Origin: Archangium minus
GTDB taxonomy: Bacteria; Myxococcota; Myxococcia; Myxococcales; Myxococcaceae
Length of the DNA: 64,000 bases
Assembly: GCF_044360475.1 (NCBI RefSeq)
Contig: NZ_CP043494.1
Location: forward strand, 13,153,193 to 13,217,192
Direction of reading: 5' to 3'
In this document: in pieces, positions 26,674 through 35,378 of the stretch
Position numbering within the stretch: the first letter of the stretch is position 1
Layout of the letters: each line of letters starts with the position of its first letter
Notes under the pieces: model-generated
The model's database searches: none
Told to the model about the DNA's origin: nothing
What the model saw: the letters and a program-made list of their open reading frames with translations, nothing else
Position numbers and translations under genes: made by a program

Positions 26674-29600
26674 ATGGCAAACATCCCTGGCTACACCCTG
26701 CTCGACACGCTCAAGTCGACGGGGGCGAGCATCCTCTACCACGCGCTCCGTGATGACGACCGCCTGCCTGTCGTCGTCAAGATGCCGGTGACGCCGCATA
26801 CCGGCGCTCGTGAGGTCGAGCGCTACCGGCGCGAGCACGCCATCCTTCACCGGCTCCGAGACGTGCGCGGCGTCGCGAAGACGCTGGGGTGCGAGCAGAG
26901 CCAGGGTCGCCCCGTGCTCCTGCTGGAGGGCGCCAGCGGCAAGGCCCTGTCCGATTGCGTCGGCCGTCCCATGGACGTGGCGCAGTTCCTGGAGCTCGCC
27001 ATCTCCCTGGCCTCCACCCTGGCCGACATCCACCGCCACGGCGTCATCCACAAGGACCTCAAACCTTCCAACATCGTCCTGCTTCCCTCGGGCGACACCC
27101 GCATCATCGACTTCGGCACCGCCCTCCTCCAGACCGTCGAGCACGTGGACGCCGCCTCCACCCCCCTCATCGAGGGGACCCCGGCCTACATGTCCCCGGA
27201 GCAGACCGGTCGCATGAACCGCTCCGTGGACCACCGCAGCGACCTCTACTCGCTGGGCGTGACCTTCTACGAGCTCCTCACCGGCACGCTGCCCTTCCAC
27301 GGTCGTGACGCGCTCGAGTGGTTCCACGCGCACATGGCCCAGCTCCCTCGGCCTCCTCACGAGCGCGTCCCGGGCCTTCCCCCTGTCCTATCCGCCATCG
27401 TGATGAAGCTCCTGGCCAAGGTCGCCGAGGAGCGCTACCAGAGCGCGGATGGCCTGAAGGCGGACCTGACACGGTGCCGGGACGACCTGCGCCGGGGCGT
27501 GAGTGAGGAGTTTCCGCTCGGCGCGCACGACGTTCCTCCCCACTTCCAGATGCCCCAGCGGCTCTATGGGCGAGACGTACAAGTCGCGACCCTGATGAGC
27601 GCCTTCGAGCGAATCTCCCAAGGGGGAAGCCCGGAGCTGGTCCTCGTGAGCGGCTACTCGGGCATCGGGAAGTCGGCGGTGGTCCACGAGCTGTACCGGC
27701 CGGTTGTGCAGCGGCGCGGCATCTTCATCCAAGGCAAGTTCGACCAGTTCCAGCGAGACATCCCCTACGCCACCCTGGCCCAGGCCATCCGCGGGCTGGT
27801 GCAGCAACTGCTGGCCGGCACCGACTCGGAGCTCGAGGCCTGGCGCGAGCGCCTCCACGAGGCGTGGGCGGGGAACGGACAGCTCCTCGTGGAGCTGGTG
27901 CCGCAGCTGGAGCTCGTCGTGGGCAAGCAGCCTCCGCTCCAGGAGCTTCCTCCCTCCGAGTCGCAGACGCGTTTCAATCGCGTCTTCCAGCGCTTCCTCG
28001 GCGCCGTCTCCACCTCCGAGCACCCCCTCGTCCTCTTCCTGGATGACCTGCAGTGGGCCGACTCGGCCAGCCTCCGCCTCATCCAGCACCTCATCACCCA
28101 CCCGGACACCCCACCGCTGTTGCTCGTCGGCGCCTACCGCGACAACGAGGTCTCCCCGTCCCACCCGCTGATGCTCGCACGCCAGGAGATGCTCAAGGAG
28201 CGCGCCCGGGTGATGGACATCCGGCTCGAACCACTGAGCCTCGAACAGCTCCAGCGACTCATTGCCGACGCGCTCCCAGGCGCGAGCCCAGCGCTCATCG
28301 AGCCCCTCTCCGCCCAGGTTCACGAGAAGACTGGCGGCAACCCCTTCTTCTTCATCCAGTGGATGCGGACGCTCAACCAGGATGGGCTCCTCACCCGCAC
28401 ACCCGAGGGCTCCTGGCGCTGGGATGCCGAGGGCGTCCGCGCCAAGGGCTACTCCGACAACGTCGTCGACTTCATGGCGGGCAGGCTGCGCCAGCTCCCC
28501 GCCCTGACGCAGCACCTCCTCAGCCTGTCGGCGTGCGTGGGCAATGACTTCCCGCTCCCGACCCTGTCCATCATCTCCGACAAGCCCGTGGAGGAGGTGG
28601 AGCAGGGGCTCGAGCCCGCGCTGCAAGATGGCCTGTTGATGCGCAGCGGCCTGGACCAGTACCGCTTCATCCATGACCGCATCCAGCAGGCCGCCTATGC
28701 CCTCATTCCCGAGGAGCAGCGCAGGGCCGTCCACCTGCGCATTGGCCGCCTGCTGCGCGCGAGCCTGTCCCCGGAGGAGATGCGGGAGCGGCTCTTCGAT
28801 GTGGTGAACCAGCTCAACGCTGGCGCGGAGCTGATCTCCAATGCAGAGGAGCGCCACGAGCTGGCACGACTGAACGCCGAGGCGGGCAAGAAGGCACAGG
28901 CCTCGACCGCGCACCGCTCGGCCGTCACCTACTTCACGGCGGCCCTCCAGCTGCTTCCGAAGGATGGCTGGGAGCGGAAGCACACCTTCACCTTCGAGCT
29001 GCACCTCCAGCGCGCCATCAGCGAGTTCATGAGCGGCAACCCCGCCGAGGCGCGCCACCTCGCGGGGATGCTCCATCCGCGGGCGCGTACCCCCGCGGAG
29101 ATCGCCGCGGTCGCCTGTCTGCGCAACGACATCCACCTCACCAGCAATGAGAGTCAGGTGGCCGCCGAGTGTCTGCTGGAGGGACTGGCCGCGCTCGGCA
29201 TGCCCATGCCGCCCCATCCCTCCTGGGACGAGGTGGTCGCGGCCAACGAGGAGGTCTGGGCGCTCATGGGGGGACGCTCCATCGAGAGCCTCGTCGAGCT
29301 CCCGCTCATGACGGATCCGAACACGAAGGCGGCGATGCAAATCCTCTCCGCCCTGTTCGCACCGGCGCTCTTCACCGACCTCAACCTGCTCGTCCTGCAC
29401 CTGTGCCGGATGGTCAGCCTCTGCCTCCGCCATGGCAACGCCGAGTCCGCCGTGAACGGGTACGCCTGGTTCGGGCTGATGCAGGGGCACTGCTTCAAGA
29501 AGTACCGGGAGGGACAGGCCTTCGGCTTGCTGGCCCGCGAGCTCGTCGAGCGCCACAACTTCTCCGCCTCTCGGGGCAAGGCGCTCTACGGCATGGAGAT

Positions 29601-32001
29601 GGTCAGCTATTGGGTCCTGCCCATGGCCATCTCGCAGGAGTTCATCCGGGAAGCCTTCCATCACGCGGTCCCCGCCGGTGACTTCCAGACGGCCTGCTAT
29701 AGCTGCAACCACACCGTCACCAACGCCCTGTTCATGGGGCACTCGCTGGACGAGGTCTACCAGGAGTCGGTCGCGCGCATCGACTTCGTGCGCAAGGTGG
29801 GCTACCGGGGCATCGAGGAGATCATCCATCACATCCAGCGCTACATGCAGCAGCTGCGCGGGCTCGCCCCCGTGTTCGGCTCGCTGAGCGGTGAGGAGTT
29901 CGAGGAGGAGGCCTTCGAGGCCCACCTGTCCTCGGCTTCCATGATCACCACCGTGTGCTGGTACTGGATTCTCAAGATGCAGGCGCGCTTCATGAGCGGC
30001 GCGTACGAGGAGGCGCGCCAGGCGTCGGCCCGGGCCGAGAAGCTCCTCTGGTCCTCAGCCGGCCATATCCAGCTGTATGACTACCATCTCTACAGCGCCC
30101 TGACGCTGGCCGCCTGCTACGAGGCCGCGCCTCCAGAGAAACAGCGCGAGTACCTCGAGGCCATGCAGCGGCACCAGGCGCAACTCGCGGAGTGGGCGAG
30201 CCACTGTCCCGAAAACTTCCGCGCGGTCGAACGGCTGGTCTCCGCGGAGCTGGCCCGCTGCAAGGGGCTGCGAGACGAGGCGACGTATGCCTATGACGAG
30301 GCGCTCCAAGCCGCCCGGGAGAGTGGCTTCCTCCAGAACGTCGGCCTCGCCGCCGAGCATGCGGCGCGGTTCTGGCGCGAGCGGCGCGTCTCCACCATTG
30401 CCCTGCCGTATGCCCGCGAGGCCCGCGACGCGTACCGGAAGTGGGGCGCCCACGGCAAGGTTCAGCACCTGGACACGTGGTGGCCCTCGCTCGCGACCGT
30501 GGCGGAGAGCGCGGCTGCTCCCTCCCACGACACGAGCTCGACACAGCTCGACGCGCTCTCCGTGGTGAAGGCCCAGCAAGCCATCTCTGGGGAAATCGTC
30601 CTGGAGCGGCTGGTGACCACGTTGATGGAGGTGGCCCTCGAAAACGCTGGTGCCCAGCGCGGGGCCCTGCTGCTCCCGCATGGCAACTCGCTCCGCATCG
30701 CCGCCATCTCCCATGACTCGCAAGGCGGCTTCCAGGTGTTCCCGGAGGACGCAAGCTCCGATGGCCTGCCCTGGACGCTCCTCGCCTACGTCCGGCGCAC
30801 CTGCGAGCACGTGCTCATCGGCGATGCCTCGCGGCCCCATCCCTTCTCCTCCGATGCCTACCTCGAGTGCGGCCTGGCCCGGTCCGTGCTCTGCCTGCCG
30901 CTCTTGCGCAAGGAGGGACTCGCCGGCGTGCTGTACCTGGAGAACCGCCTCGCCGCCGAGGCCTTCACGCCCGCCCGTATTGCACTGCTCGGACACATCG
31001 CCTCGCAGGCGGCCATCTCCATCGAGAACGCGCGGCTCTATGACGAGGTCCAGCGCACGGAGACCGCGCTGCGCCACGCCAAGGACGAGCTGGAGCGCCG
31101 GGTGGATGAACGCACCCAGGAGCTCAAGCAGACGCAGGCCCAGCTCGTGGAGACGGCGCGTGCGGTGGGCATGACGGAGATTGCCTCCAATGTGTTGCAC
31201 AACGTGGGCAATGTCCTCACCAGCGCCGTGGTCAACCTGGAGATGACACGCCAGGCGGTGGGCGCCTCTCGTGTCACCCGAGTGAAGCAGGTGGCCGCGC
31301 TGCTCGAGGAGCACCGTGGGAAACTGGGAGACTTCTTCACGAACGATCCACGCGGCGAGCAGCTGATCGACTATCTCTCCGCGCTCTCGAAAGAGCTGCT
31401 GGGTGAGCAGACGCATCTGCAGGAGAGCCTGGAGGCGATGAACAGGCACGTCGAGCACATCCGCGCCATCGTCCAGGTGCAGCAGACCTACGCCAAAACC
31501 TCGCTGCTCCTCGAGGAGTGTGACCTCGGGCAGCTCGTCGACGAGACCCTGCGCATCCAACATGCGGCGCTCCAGCGCCACGGCATCGCTGTGAACCTCC
31601 AGGTGTTGCGCGTCCCCCGGGTGCGGCTGGACAAGCACAAGGTGCTGCAAATCCTCATCAACCTGGTCAGCAACGCCAAGTACGCCCTGGATACGGTGCC
31701 CGAGGGACAGCGGCACATGACGGTGCGGCTCACCGCCGGGAATGGGAAGGCGCGCATCCAGGTGGTGGACAATGGCAGCGGCATCGCGCCGGAGAACCAG
31801 GCGAAGCTCTTCTCGCACGGCTTCACCACGCGCAAGGACGGGCACGGCTTTGGCCTGCACTCGAGCGCACTGGCGGCACAGATGCTCGGAGGAAGCCTGA
31901 CGCTGGAGAGCGCGGGGCCAGGCCAGGGCGCCACGGCCACCCTGGAGATTCCCCTCACGCCGGACAGAGGGCCCTCCAGCGGGCCTACTCCGTCCCAATA
32001 G
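26674..32001 (+). CDS. Hybrid Ser/Thr kinase - AAA ATPase - GAF - histidine kinase, copy 2
   Basis: 1775 residues from ATG 26674, starting MANIPGYTLLDTLKSTGAS exactly like copy 1. Domain order and all motifs are the same: HKDLKPSN, DFG, GYSGIGKS, LVLFLDDLQ, GAF, NVLHNVGNV, NLVSNAKYAL, DNGSGI, GHGFGLHSS. Long blocks are identical to copy 1. Differences cluster in the helical sensor-like region (for example SNAEERHELARLNAE against QAPEERHDLACMNAE, and LPMAISQEFIREAFHHA against RPMSLSLGLIREAFLHA), as expected if the two copies now sense different inputs. The C-terminal tail is longer (TPDRGPSSGPTPSQ). Confidence 0.92.
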   Translation: MANIPGYTLLDTLKSTGASILYHALRDDDRLPVVVKMPVTPHTGAREVERYRREHAILHRLRDVRGVAKTLGCEQSQGRPVLLLEGASGKALSDCVGRPMDVAQFLELAISLASTLADIHRHGVIHKDLKPSNIVLLPSGDTRIIDFGTALLQTVEHVDAASTPLIEGTPAYMSPEQTGRMNRSVDHRSDLYSLGVTFYELLTGTLPFHGRDALEWFHAHMAQLPRPPHERVPGLPPVLSAIVMKLLAKVAEERYQSADGLKADLTRCRDDLRRGVSEEFPLGAHDVPPHFQMPQRLYGRDVQVATLMSAFERISQGGSPELVLVSGYSGIGKSAVVHELYRPVVQRRGIFIQGKFDQFQRDIPYATLAQAIRGLVQQLLAGTDSELEAWRERLHEAWAGNGQLLVELVPQLELVVGKQPPLQELPPSESQTRFNRVFQRFLGAVSTSEHPLVLFLDDLQWADSASLRLIQHLITHPDTPPLLLVGAYRDNEVSPSHPLMLARQEMLKERARVMDIRLEPLSLEQLQRLIADALPGASPALIEPLSAQVHEKTGGNPFFFIQWMRTLNQDGLLTRTPEGSWRWDAEGVRAKGYSDNVVDFMAGRLRQLPALTQHLLSLSACVGNDFPLPTLSIISDKPVEEVEQGLEPALQDGLLMRSGLDQYRFIHDRIQQAAYALIPEEQRRAVHLRIGRLLRASLSPEEMRERLFDVVNQLNAGAELISNAEERHELARLNAEAGKKAQASTAHRSAVTYFTAALQLLPKDGWERKHTFTFELHLQRAISEFMSGNPAEARHLAGMLHPRARTPAEIAAVACLRNDIHLTSNESQVAAECLLEGLAALGMPMPPHPSWDEVVAANEEVWALMGGRSIESLVELPLMTDPNTKAAMQILSALFAPALFTDLNLLVLHLCRMVSLCLRHGNAESAVNGYAWFGLMQGHCFKKYREGQAFGLLARELVERHNFSASRGKALYGMEMVSYWVLPMAISQEFIREAFHHAVPAGDFQTACYSCNHTVTNALFMGHSLDEVYQESVARIDFVRKVGYRGIEEIIHHIQRYMQQLRGLAPVFGSLSGEEFEEEAFEAHLSSASMITTVCWYWILKMQARFMSGAYEEARQASARAEKLLWSSAGHIQLYDYHLYSALTLAACYEAAPPEKQREYLEAMQRHQAQLAEWASHCPENFRAVERLVSAELARCKGLRDEATYAYDEALQAARESGFLQNVGLAAEHAARFWRERRVSTIALPYAREARDAYRKWGAHGKVQHLDTWWPSLATVAESAAAPSHDTSSTQLDALSVVKAQQAISGEIVLERLVTTLMEVALENAGAQRGALLLPHGNSLRIAAISHDSQGGFQVFPEDASSDGLPWTLLAYVRRTCEHVLIGDASRPHPFSSDAYLECGLARSVLCLPLLRKEGLAGVLYLENRLAAEAFTPARIALLGHIASQAAISIENARLYDEVQRTETALRHAKDELERRVDERTQELKQTQAQLVETARAVGMTEIASNVLHNVGNVLTSAVVNLEMTRQAVGASRVTRVKQVAALLEEHRGKLGDFFTNDPRGEQLIDYLSALSKELLGEQTHLQESLEAMNRHVEHIRAIVQVQQTYAKTSLLLEECDLGQLVDETLRIQHAALQRHGIAVNLQVLRVPRVRLDKHKVLQILINLVSNAKYALDTVPEGQRHMTVRLTAGNGKARIQVVDNGSGIAPENQAKLFSHGFTTRKDGHGFGLHSSALAAQMLGGSLTLESAGPGQGATATLEIPLTPDRGPSSGPTPSQ

Positions 32002-32074
32002 CCAGTCTGGGAACGGGTGGGACACGGAGCCGTGATTTGGCGCGTTGCGCTTGTTTTCAAGAGGACGTCTGAAG

Positions 32075-32089
32075 CCGTCCTCAGGACGG
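32075..32089 (+). promoter_or_regulatory. Hairpin over the ribosome site of small protein 1
   Basis: CCGTCC-TCA-GGACGG, a perfect stem ending 13 nt before the GTG start at 32103. A related hairpin sits at the same distance before the paralogue at 34485. Confidence 0.6.
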
Positions 32090-32102
32090 ACTGGGGGAAT
32101 CC

Positions 32103-32309
32103 GTGGAAGTGGTGTGGGTCGCTGTACTCGGCATGCTGGTGTTTAGCGGTCTCTTCATCCTGATGTGCCCGGAGTGGTGGAGCACGAGCCTGGGCACGCT
32201 CAAGGAGAAGAAGAGGCCGGATGCCGAGGAGCGCCCAGGCGTCCAGGTAGGCAAGCCTGAGTCGTCCCACCGTGCATTCGAGGACAGGCGCCCAGCTTCG
32301 GCGGAATAG
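32103..32309 (+). CDS. Tiny membrane protein with CPEWW motif (paralogue 1)
   Basis: 68 residues from GTG 32103. One membrane segment (VVWVAVLGMLVFSGLFILM) is followed at once by CPEWWSTSLGTLKEKK and a charged, probably disordered tail. The motif is identical in the paralogue at 34485-34685. The two copies flank the metal-protein genes. I know no family for it; a membrane-anchored accessory of the oxidase module is an inference from position only. Confidence 0.7.
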   Translation: MEVVWVAVLGMLVFSGLFILMCPEWWSTSLGTLKEKKRPDAEERPGVQVGKPESSHRAFEDRRPASAE

Positions 32310-32357
32310 CACCGCGTGGTGGTCCGGTTGCGGCCGGTACTCGACCCACGTATAGGG

Positions 32358-32762
32358 ATGGGCACCGTGTCGCTGGCTCTTCGCATCTTCACGCTCGCGC
32401 TTCTCCTCGGTTGGCAGGCCGCTGCCAGCGGAGTGGGGCTCGCGCACTTCTGTCCGAAGAAAGCCGCGACACGCACCGCCTGCGACTGCCCGCACGACGG
32501 GAAGAAGGCGGAGAAGGTCTCACACGACGAGACGGCGTTGCGGAAGGACTGCTGCGACGCGTTGGAGCGGGATATCCCCGCCCCTGCCGTCGTGGACGTC
32601 TCCAGCCACGCCTCCCCCGTCGCGGTCCCACCGGCCCCGCCGCCGCTGAGGCTCTCCTTCTCGGCTCCCGAGGGGGGAGAGCGCCGCTCTTTCGCTCTCT
32701 GGGACACGCCCCACGCCCAGGGGCCACCTGTCTTCCTCCGCGTCCGCTCGCTCCTCATTTGA
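32358..32762 (+). CDS. Secreted Cys/His-rich small protein, possibly metal-binding
   Basis: 134 residues from ATG 32358. Signal peptide (LALRIFTLALLLGWQAAASG) followed by a Cys/His cluster: GLAHFCPKKAATRTACDCPH, then VSHDETALRKDCCDAL. The C-terminal half is Pro-rich and probably disordered. The combination of C-x-C, CC and several His upstream of a multicopper oxidase suggests copper handling in the envelope, but this is inference; no named family is recognised with confidence. Confidence 0.6.
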   Translation: MGTVSLALRIFTLALLLGWQAAASGVGLAHFCPKKAATRTACDCPHDGKKAEKVSHDETALRKDCCDALERDIPAPAVVDVSSHASPVAVPPAPPPLRLSFSAPEGGERRSFALWDTPHAQGPPVFLRVRSLLI

Positions 32763-32969
32763 GCGCTCCCGGCGCACGTCCCGGGTGCCTCGTCTTTCCT
32801 CTGCCCTAGCGAGAGGAGGCTCGAGGCCCCGAGCGCTGTGCCGAACGGGAGAGGCGTGGCCTGGCGCATGTGCGCCGCGCTGCCCCTCTGCCGCTGGAGA
32901 GCCCTGAGGGGCCGGGCGCGCCGTTCCGCTCCGGCCAGTCATTCCCTTCCGCTTTGGAGCGCGACTCAC

Positions 32970-34400
32970 GTGTTGACACCATCCGGGTGCGCGCGAGCCC
33001 TCGTGGCCGCCGCATTCCTCCTCCTCTTTCATTCAGCTTGCCAGTCGGGCGAGAAGAAGCCGCCCCAGGCCGAGCGGGCCCTGCGCGAATTCGAGGGCGC
33101 CTATCCGCTGGAAGCCCGTCCGCTCGGCACGGTGCGAACCTTCGACATCGTGGCCGAGCCCACCGAGGTGCCTCTCATCGACGGCCAGGCGCTGCGCGTC
33201 TGGGCCTACAACGGCCAGGTGCCGGGGCCACAGTTGCGCATCCGCTTGGGCGAGACGCTGCGGGTTCGCTTCACCAACCGGCTGCCGCAGGAGACCACCA
33301 TCCACTGGCACGGCGTAAGGCTGCCCAACGCCATGGACGGCGTGCCCCATGCCACGCAGAAGCCCGTGCAACCGGGAGAGACGTTCGTCTACGAGTTCAC
33401 CCCGAAGGACGCCGGCACCTTCTGGTTCCACCCGCACGTGCGCAGCAGCGAGCAGGTGGAGCGTGGCCTCTACGGCGTGCTCATCGTCGAGGACGCCGAG
33501 CCGCCGCCGTACAGCCGCGACGTGGTGTGGGTCATCGACGACTGGCTGCTCGACGAGACGCGGCAGATCTTCCCGCGCTTCAACACGCGGCATGACCTCG
33601 CGCATGACGGGCGGTGGGGCAACGTCATCACGGTGAACGGGCGCACCGATGAGGTGTTGCGCGTACGCCCGGGCGAGCGCATCCGCTTGCGGCTGCTCAA
33701 CGCCTCGAATGGGCGCGTGGTGGCGCCGGACTTCTCGGGCCTCCAGGCCAAGGTCATCGCGGTGGATGGGATGTACCTGCGCGAGCCCATCGACCCCTCG
33801 CGCTTCGAGCTCGCTCCCGGCAACCGCGTGGACATTGACCTCACCTTCAACCAGCTCTCGGGGGAGCCCCTGCGCGTCGTGGACCGGTTCTACGCCCGTC
33901 AGCCCAACCTCCTCGCGAGCATCCTGCTCGAGGGCGACATGGTGGACACGCCGGCCTTCGCCTCACCGGCCCGCGCCCACGTGCCCGCGTGGAAGGAAGG
34001 GCTCCAGGTACCGGAGCACCACACCTTCCGGTTGAACGCGCGCGGAGGAGGCCCGCTCGGCATCGAGTGGACCATCGACGGCAAGGCCTTCGCGGGACAC
34101 GAGCACGCCCACGAGGCGGGCCTGACGCTGAAGCAGGGCCAGTTCTACCGGCTGCGGTACGTGAACGAGTCGGCGCGCCTGCACCCCATCCACCTGCATG
34201 GGATGTTCTTCCGGCTGCTCGCGCGCGATGGCGTGCCGGTGAACGAGCCGTTCTTCCGCGACACCGTTCTCGTCCACGGACGCGAGGAGGTGGACATCGC
34301 GCTCGTCCCCACGGACGTTGGCAGCTGGATGATGCACTGCCACATCCTCGAGCATGCCGAGGCCGGCATGATGACAATGATTGACGTCGAGAAGGACTGA
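32970..34400 (+). CDS. Multicopper oxidase (CueO/CotA-like)
   Basis: 476 residues from GTG 32970, chosen because it gives a signal peptide (ALVAAAFLLLFHSACQSG); the frame stays open to ATG 32838. It may be a lipoprotein, though the lipobox (H-S-A-C) is imperfect. All four copper-ligand motifs are present: TIHWHGVRL, FWFHPHVRSS, LHPIHLHGMF and MMHCHILEHAEAGMM, the last with the type-1 Cys and axial Met. Family role: oxidation of Cu(I), phenols or metals in the periplasm coupled to reduction of O2 to water. The upstream Cys/His-rich protein and the two flanking CPEWW proteins form its local module. Confidence 0.92.
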   Translation: MLTPSGCARALVAAAFLLLFHSACQSGEKKPPQAERALREFEGAYPLEARPLGTVRTFDIVAEPTEVPLIDGQALRVWAYNGQVPGPQLRIRLGETLRVRFTNRLPQETTIHWHGVRLPNAMDGVPHATQKPVQPGETFVYEFTPKDAGTFWFHPHVRSSEQVERGLYGVLIVEDAEPPPYSRDVVWVIDDWLLDETRQIFPRFNTRHDLAHDGRWGNVITVNGRTDEVLRVRPGERIRLRLLNASNGRVVAPDFSGLQAKVIAVDGMYLREPIDPSRFELAPGNRVDIDLTFNQLSGEPLRVVDRFYARQPNLLASILLEGDMVDTPAFASPARAHVPAWKEGLQVPEHHTFRLNARGGGPLGIEWTIDGKAFAGHEHAHEAGLTLKQGQFYRLRYVNESARLHPIHLHGMFFRLLARDGVPVNEPFFRDTVLVHGREEVDIALVPTDVGSWMMHCHILEHAEAGMMTMIDVEKD

Positions 34401-34450
34401 GCACCTCGGACGTCTGGATTCAAACCCTTTCCGCTGTTGAAGACCTATGG

Positions 34451-34472
34451 GCCGTCCTCGAGCCAGGACGGC
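34451..34472 (+). promoter_or_regulatory. Hairpin over the ribosome site of small protein 2
   Basis: GCCGTCCT-CGAGCC-AGGACGGC, a perfect 8-bp stem ending 12 nt before ATG 34485. It shares the CCGTCC/GGACGG arms of the hairpin at 32075-32089 with a different loop. Confidence 0.6.
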
Positions 34473-34484
34473 GTGGAGAATCAA

Positions 34485-34685
34485 ATGGACGAAGTGATTC
34501 TTGTCTCCCTGATGGGCCTCGTGGCGTTTGGTGGCCTCTTCCTGCTGCTGTGCCCGGAGTGGTGGAGCACGAGCCTGGGCACGCTCAAGGAGAAGAAGCC
34601 GACGGAAGACAAGCCGACGGCGAAGACTTCGACGCAGACGGTGCCAGAGGCCCCCGAGGCCAGCGCGAATCAGAAGACGCGGTAG
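34485..34685 (+). CDS. Tiny membrane protein with CPEWW motif (paralogue 2)
   Basis: 66 residues from ATG 34485: membrane segment VILVSLMGLVAFGGLFLLL, then CPEWWSTSLGTLKEKKPT and a Thr/Glu-rich tail. The 16-residue motif after the membrane is identical to that in 32103-32309 while the tails differ, so the motif is under constraint. It overlaps the convergent SDR gene by 16 nt. Confidence 0.7.
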   Translation: MDEVILVSLMGLVAFGGLFLLLCPEWWSTSLGTLKEKKPTEDKPTAKTSTQTVPEAPEASANQKTR

Positions 34686-35269
34686 ATCTGCCCGGTCTGG
34701 TGGCCCTCCACGCTGCGGCTGTAGCCGAGGGCCACGCGGGCCGCGGGGACCGCCTCGAAGCCGCGGAAGAAGGGGGCGAGCTGGGGCAGCGACTCCTGCA
34801 CCACGTTCGGGCTGACCAGGTTGATGCGCAGCCCTCGCGGCAGCTCGATGGCGGCCCCGCGCACGAAGCCCTCGAGTGCGCTGTTCACCAGGGAAGCCGA
34901 GCTGCCGTTGCGGATGGGCTGCTCGGCGAGGATGCCGCCCGTCAAGGTGATGGAGCCTCCGTCGTTCAACCAGGCGCGGCCGATCATCGCCAGGTTCACC
35001 TGGCCCATGAGCTTGTCGCGCAAGCCGATGTCGAAGTGCTGCTCGGTCATGTCCTCGAGCGGGGCGAAGTGCACGTTTCCAGCGGCCGAGACCACCGCGT
35101 CCACGCGGCCCACCTGCTCGAACATGCGGCGGATGCTGGCGCTGTCGGTGATGTCCACCTTCACGTCCCCCTTGCTGCGGCCAGCGCTGACGAGGGTGTG
35201 ACGGGCGCCCAGCTCCCGGGCGACCGCGCTGCCGATGACTCCGTGGGCTCCAACGAGAAGAACCTTCAT
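34670..35269 (-). CDS. Short-chain dehydrogenase-like protein lacking YxxxK
   Basis: 199 residues; GGAGG precedes ATG 35269. NAD(P)-binding start MKVLLVGAHGVIGSAVAREL, then VDAVVSAAGNVHFAPL and SITLTGGILAEQP. The usual catalytic Tyr-x3-Lys is replaced by NGSSASLVNSALEG. Short SDRs (about 200 residues) of this subtype are common and often annotated as oxidoreductases without proof. It diverges from a LysR gene across about 110 bp, the usual arrangement for a regulator and its target. Confidence 0.82.
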   Translation of the reverse strand: MKVLLVGAHGVIGSAVARELGARHTLVSAGRSKGDVKVDITDSASIRRMFEQVGRVDAVVSAAGNVHFAPLEDMTEQHFDIGLRDKLMGQVNLAMIGRAWLNDGGSITLTGGILAEQPIRNGSSASLVNSALEGFVRGAAIELPRGLRINLVSPNVVQESLPQLAPFFRGFEAVPAARVALGYSRSVEGHQTGQIYRVF

Positions 35270-35284
35270 GACTGCCTCCGTTTT

Positions 35285-35300
35285 GTTCGATGATGCGAAC
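35285..35300. promoter_or_regulatory. Candidate LysR operator
   Basis: GTTCG-ATGATG-CGAAC, a perfect inverted repeat that contains the T-N11-A pattern of LysR boxes, between the divergent SDR and lysR starts. A second, shorter dyad TTC-N6-GAA lies just before the lysR start. Confidence 0.6.
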
Positions 35301-35378
35301 CAATGCTCAGGTGTCAGGGAGAATGCGCCTGGGGAGGCCTGGGGATAAACGGGTCCCGGGCGGAAACACTGTTCGCGG

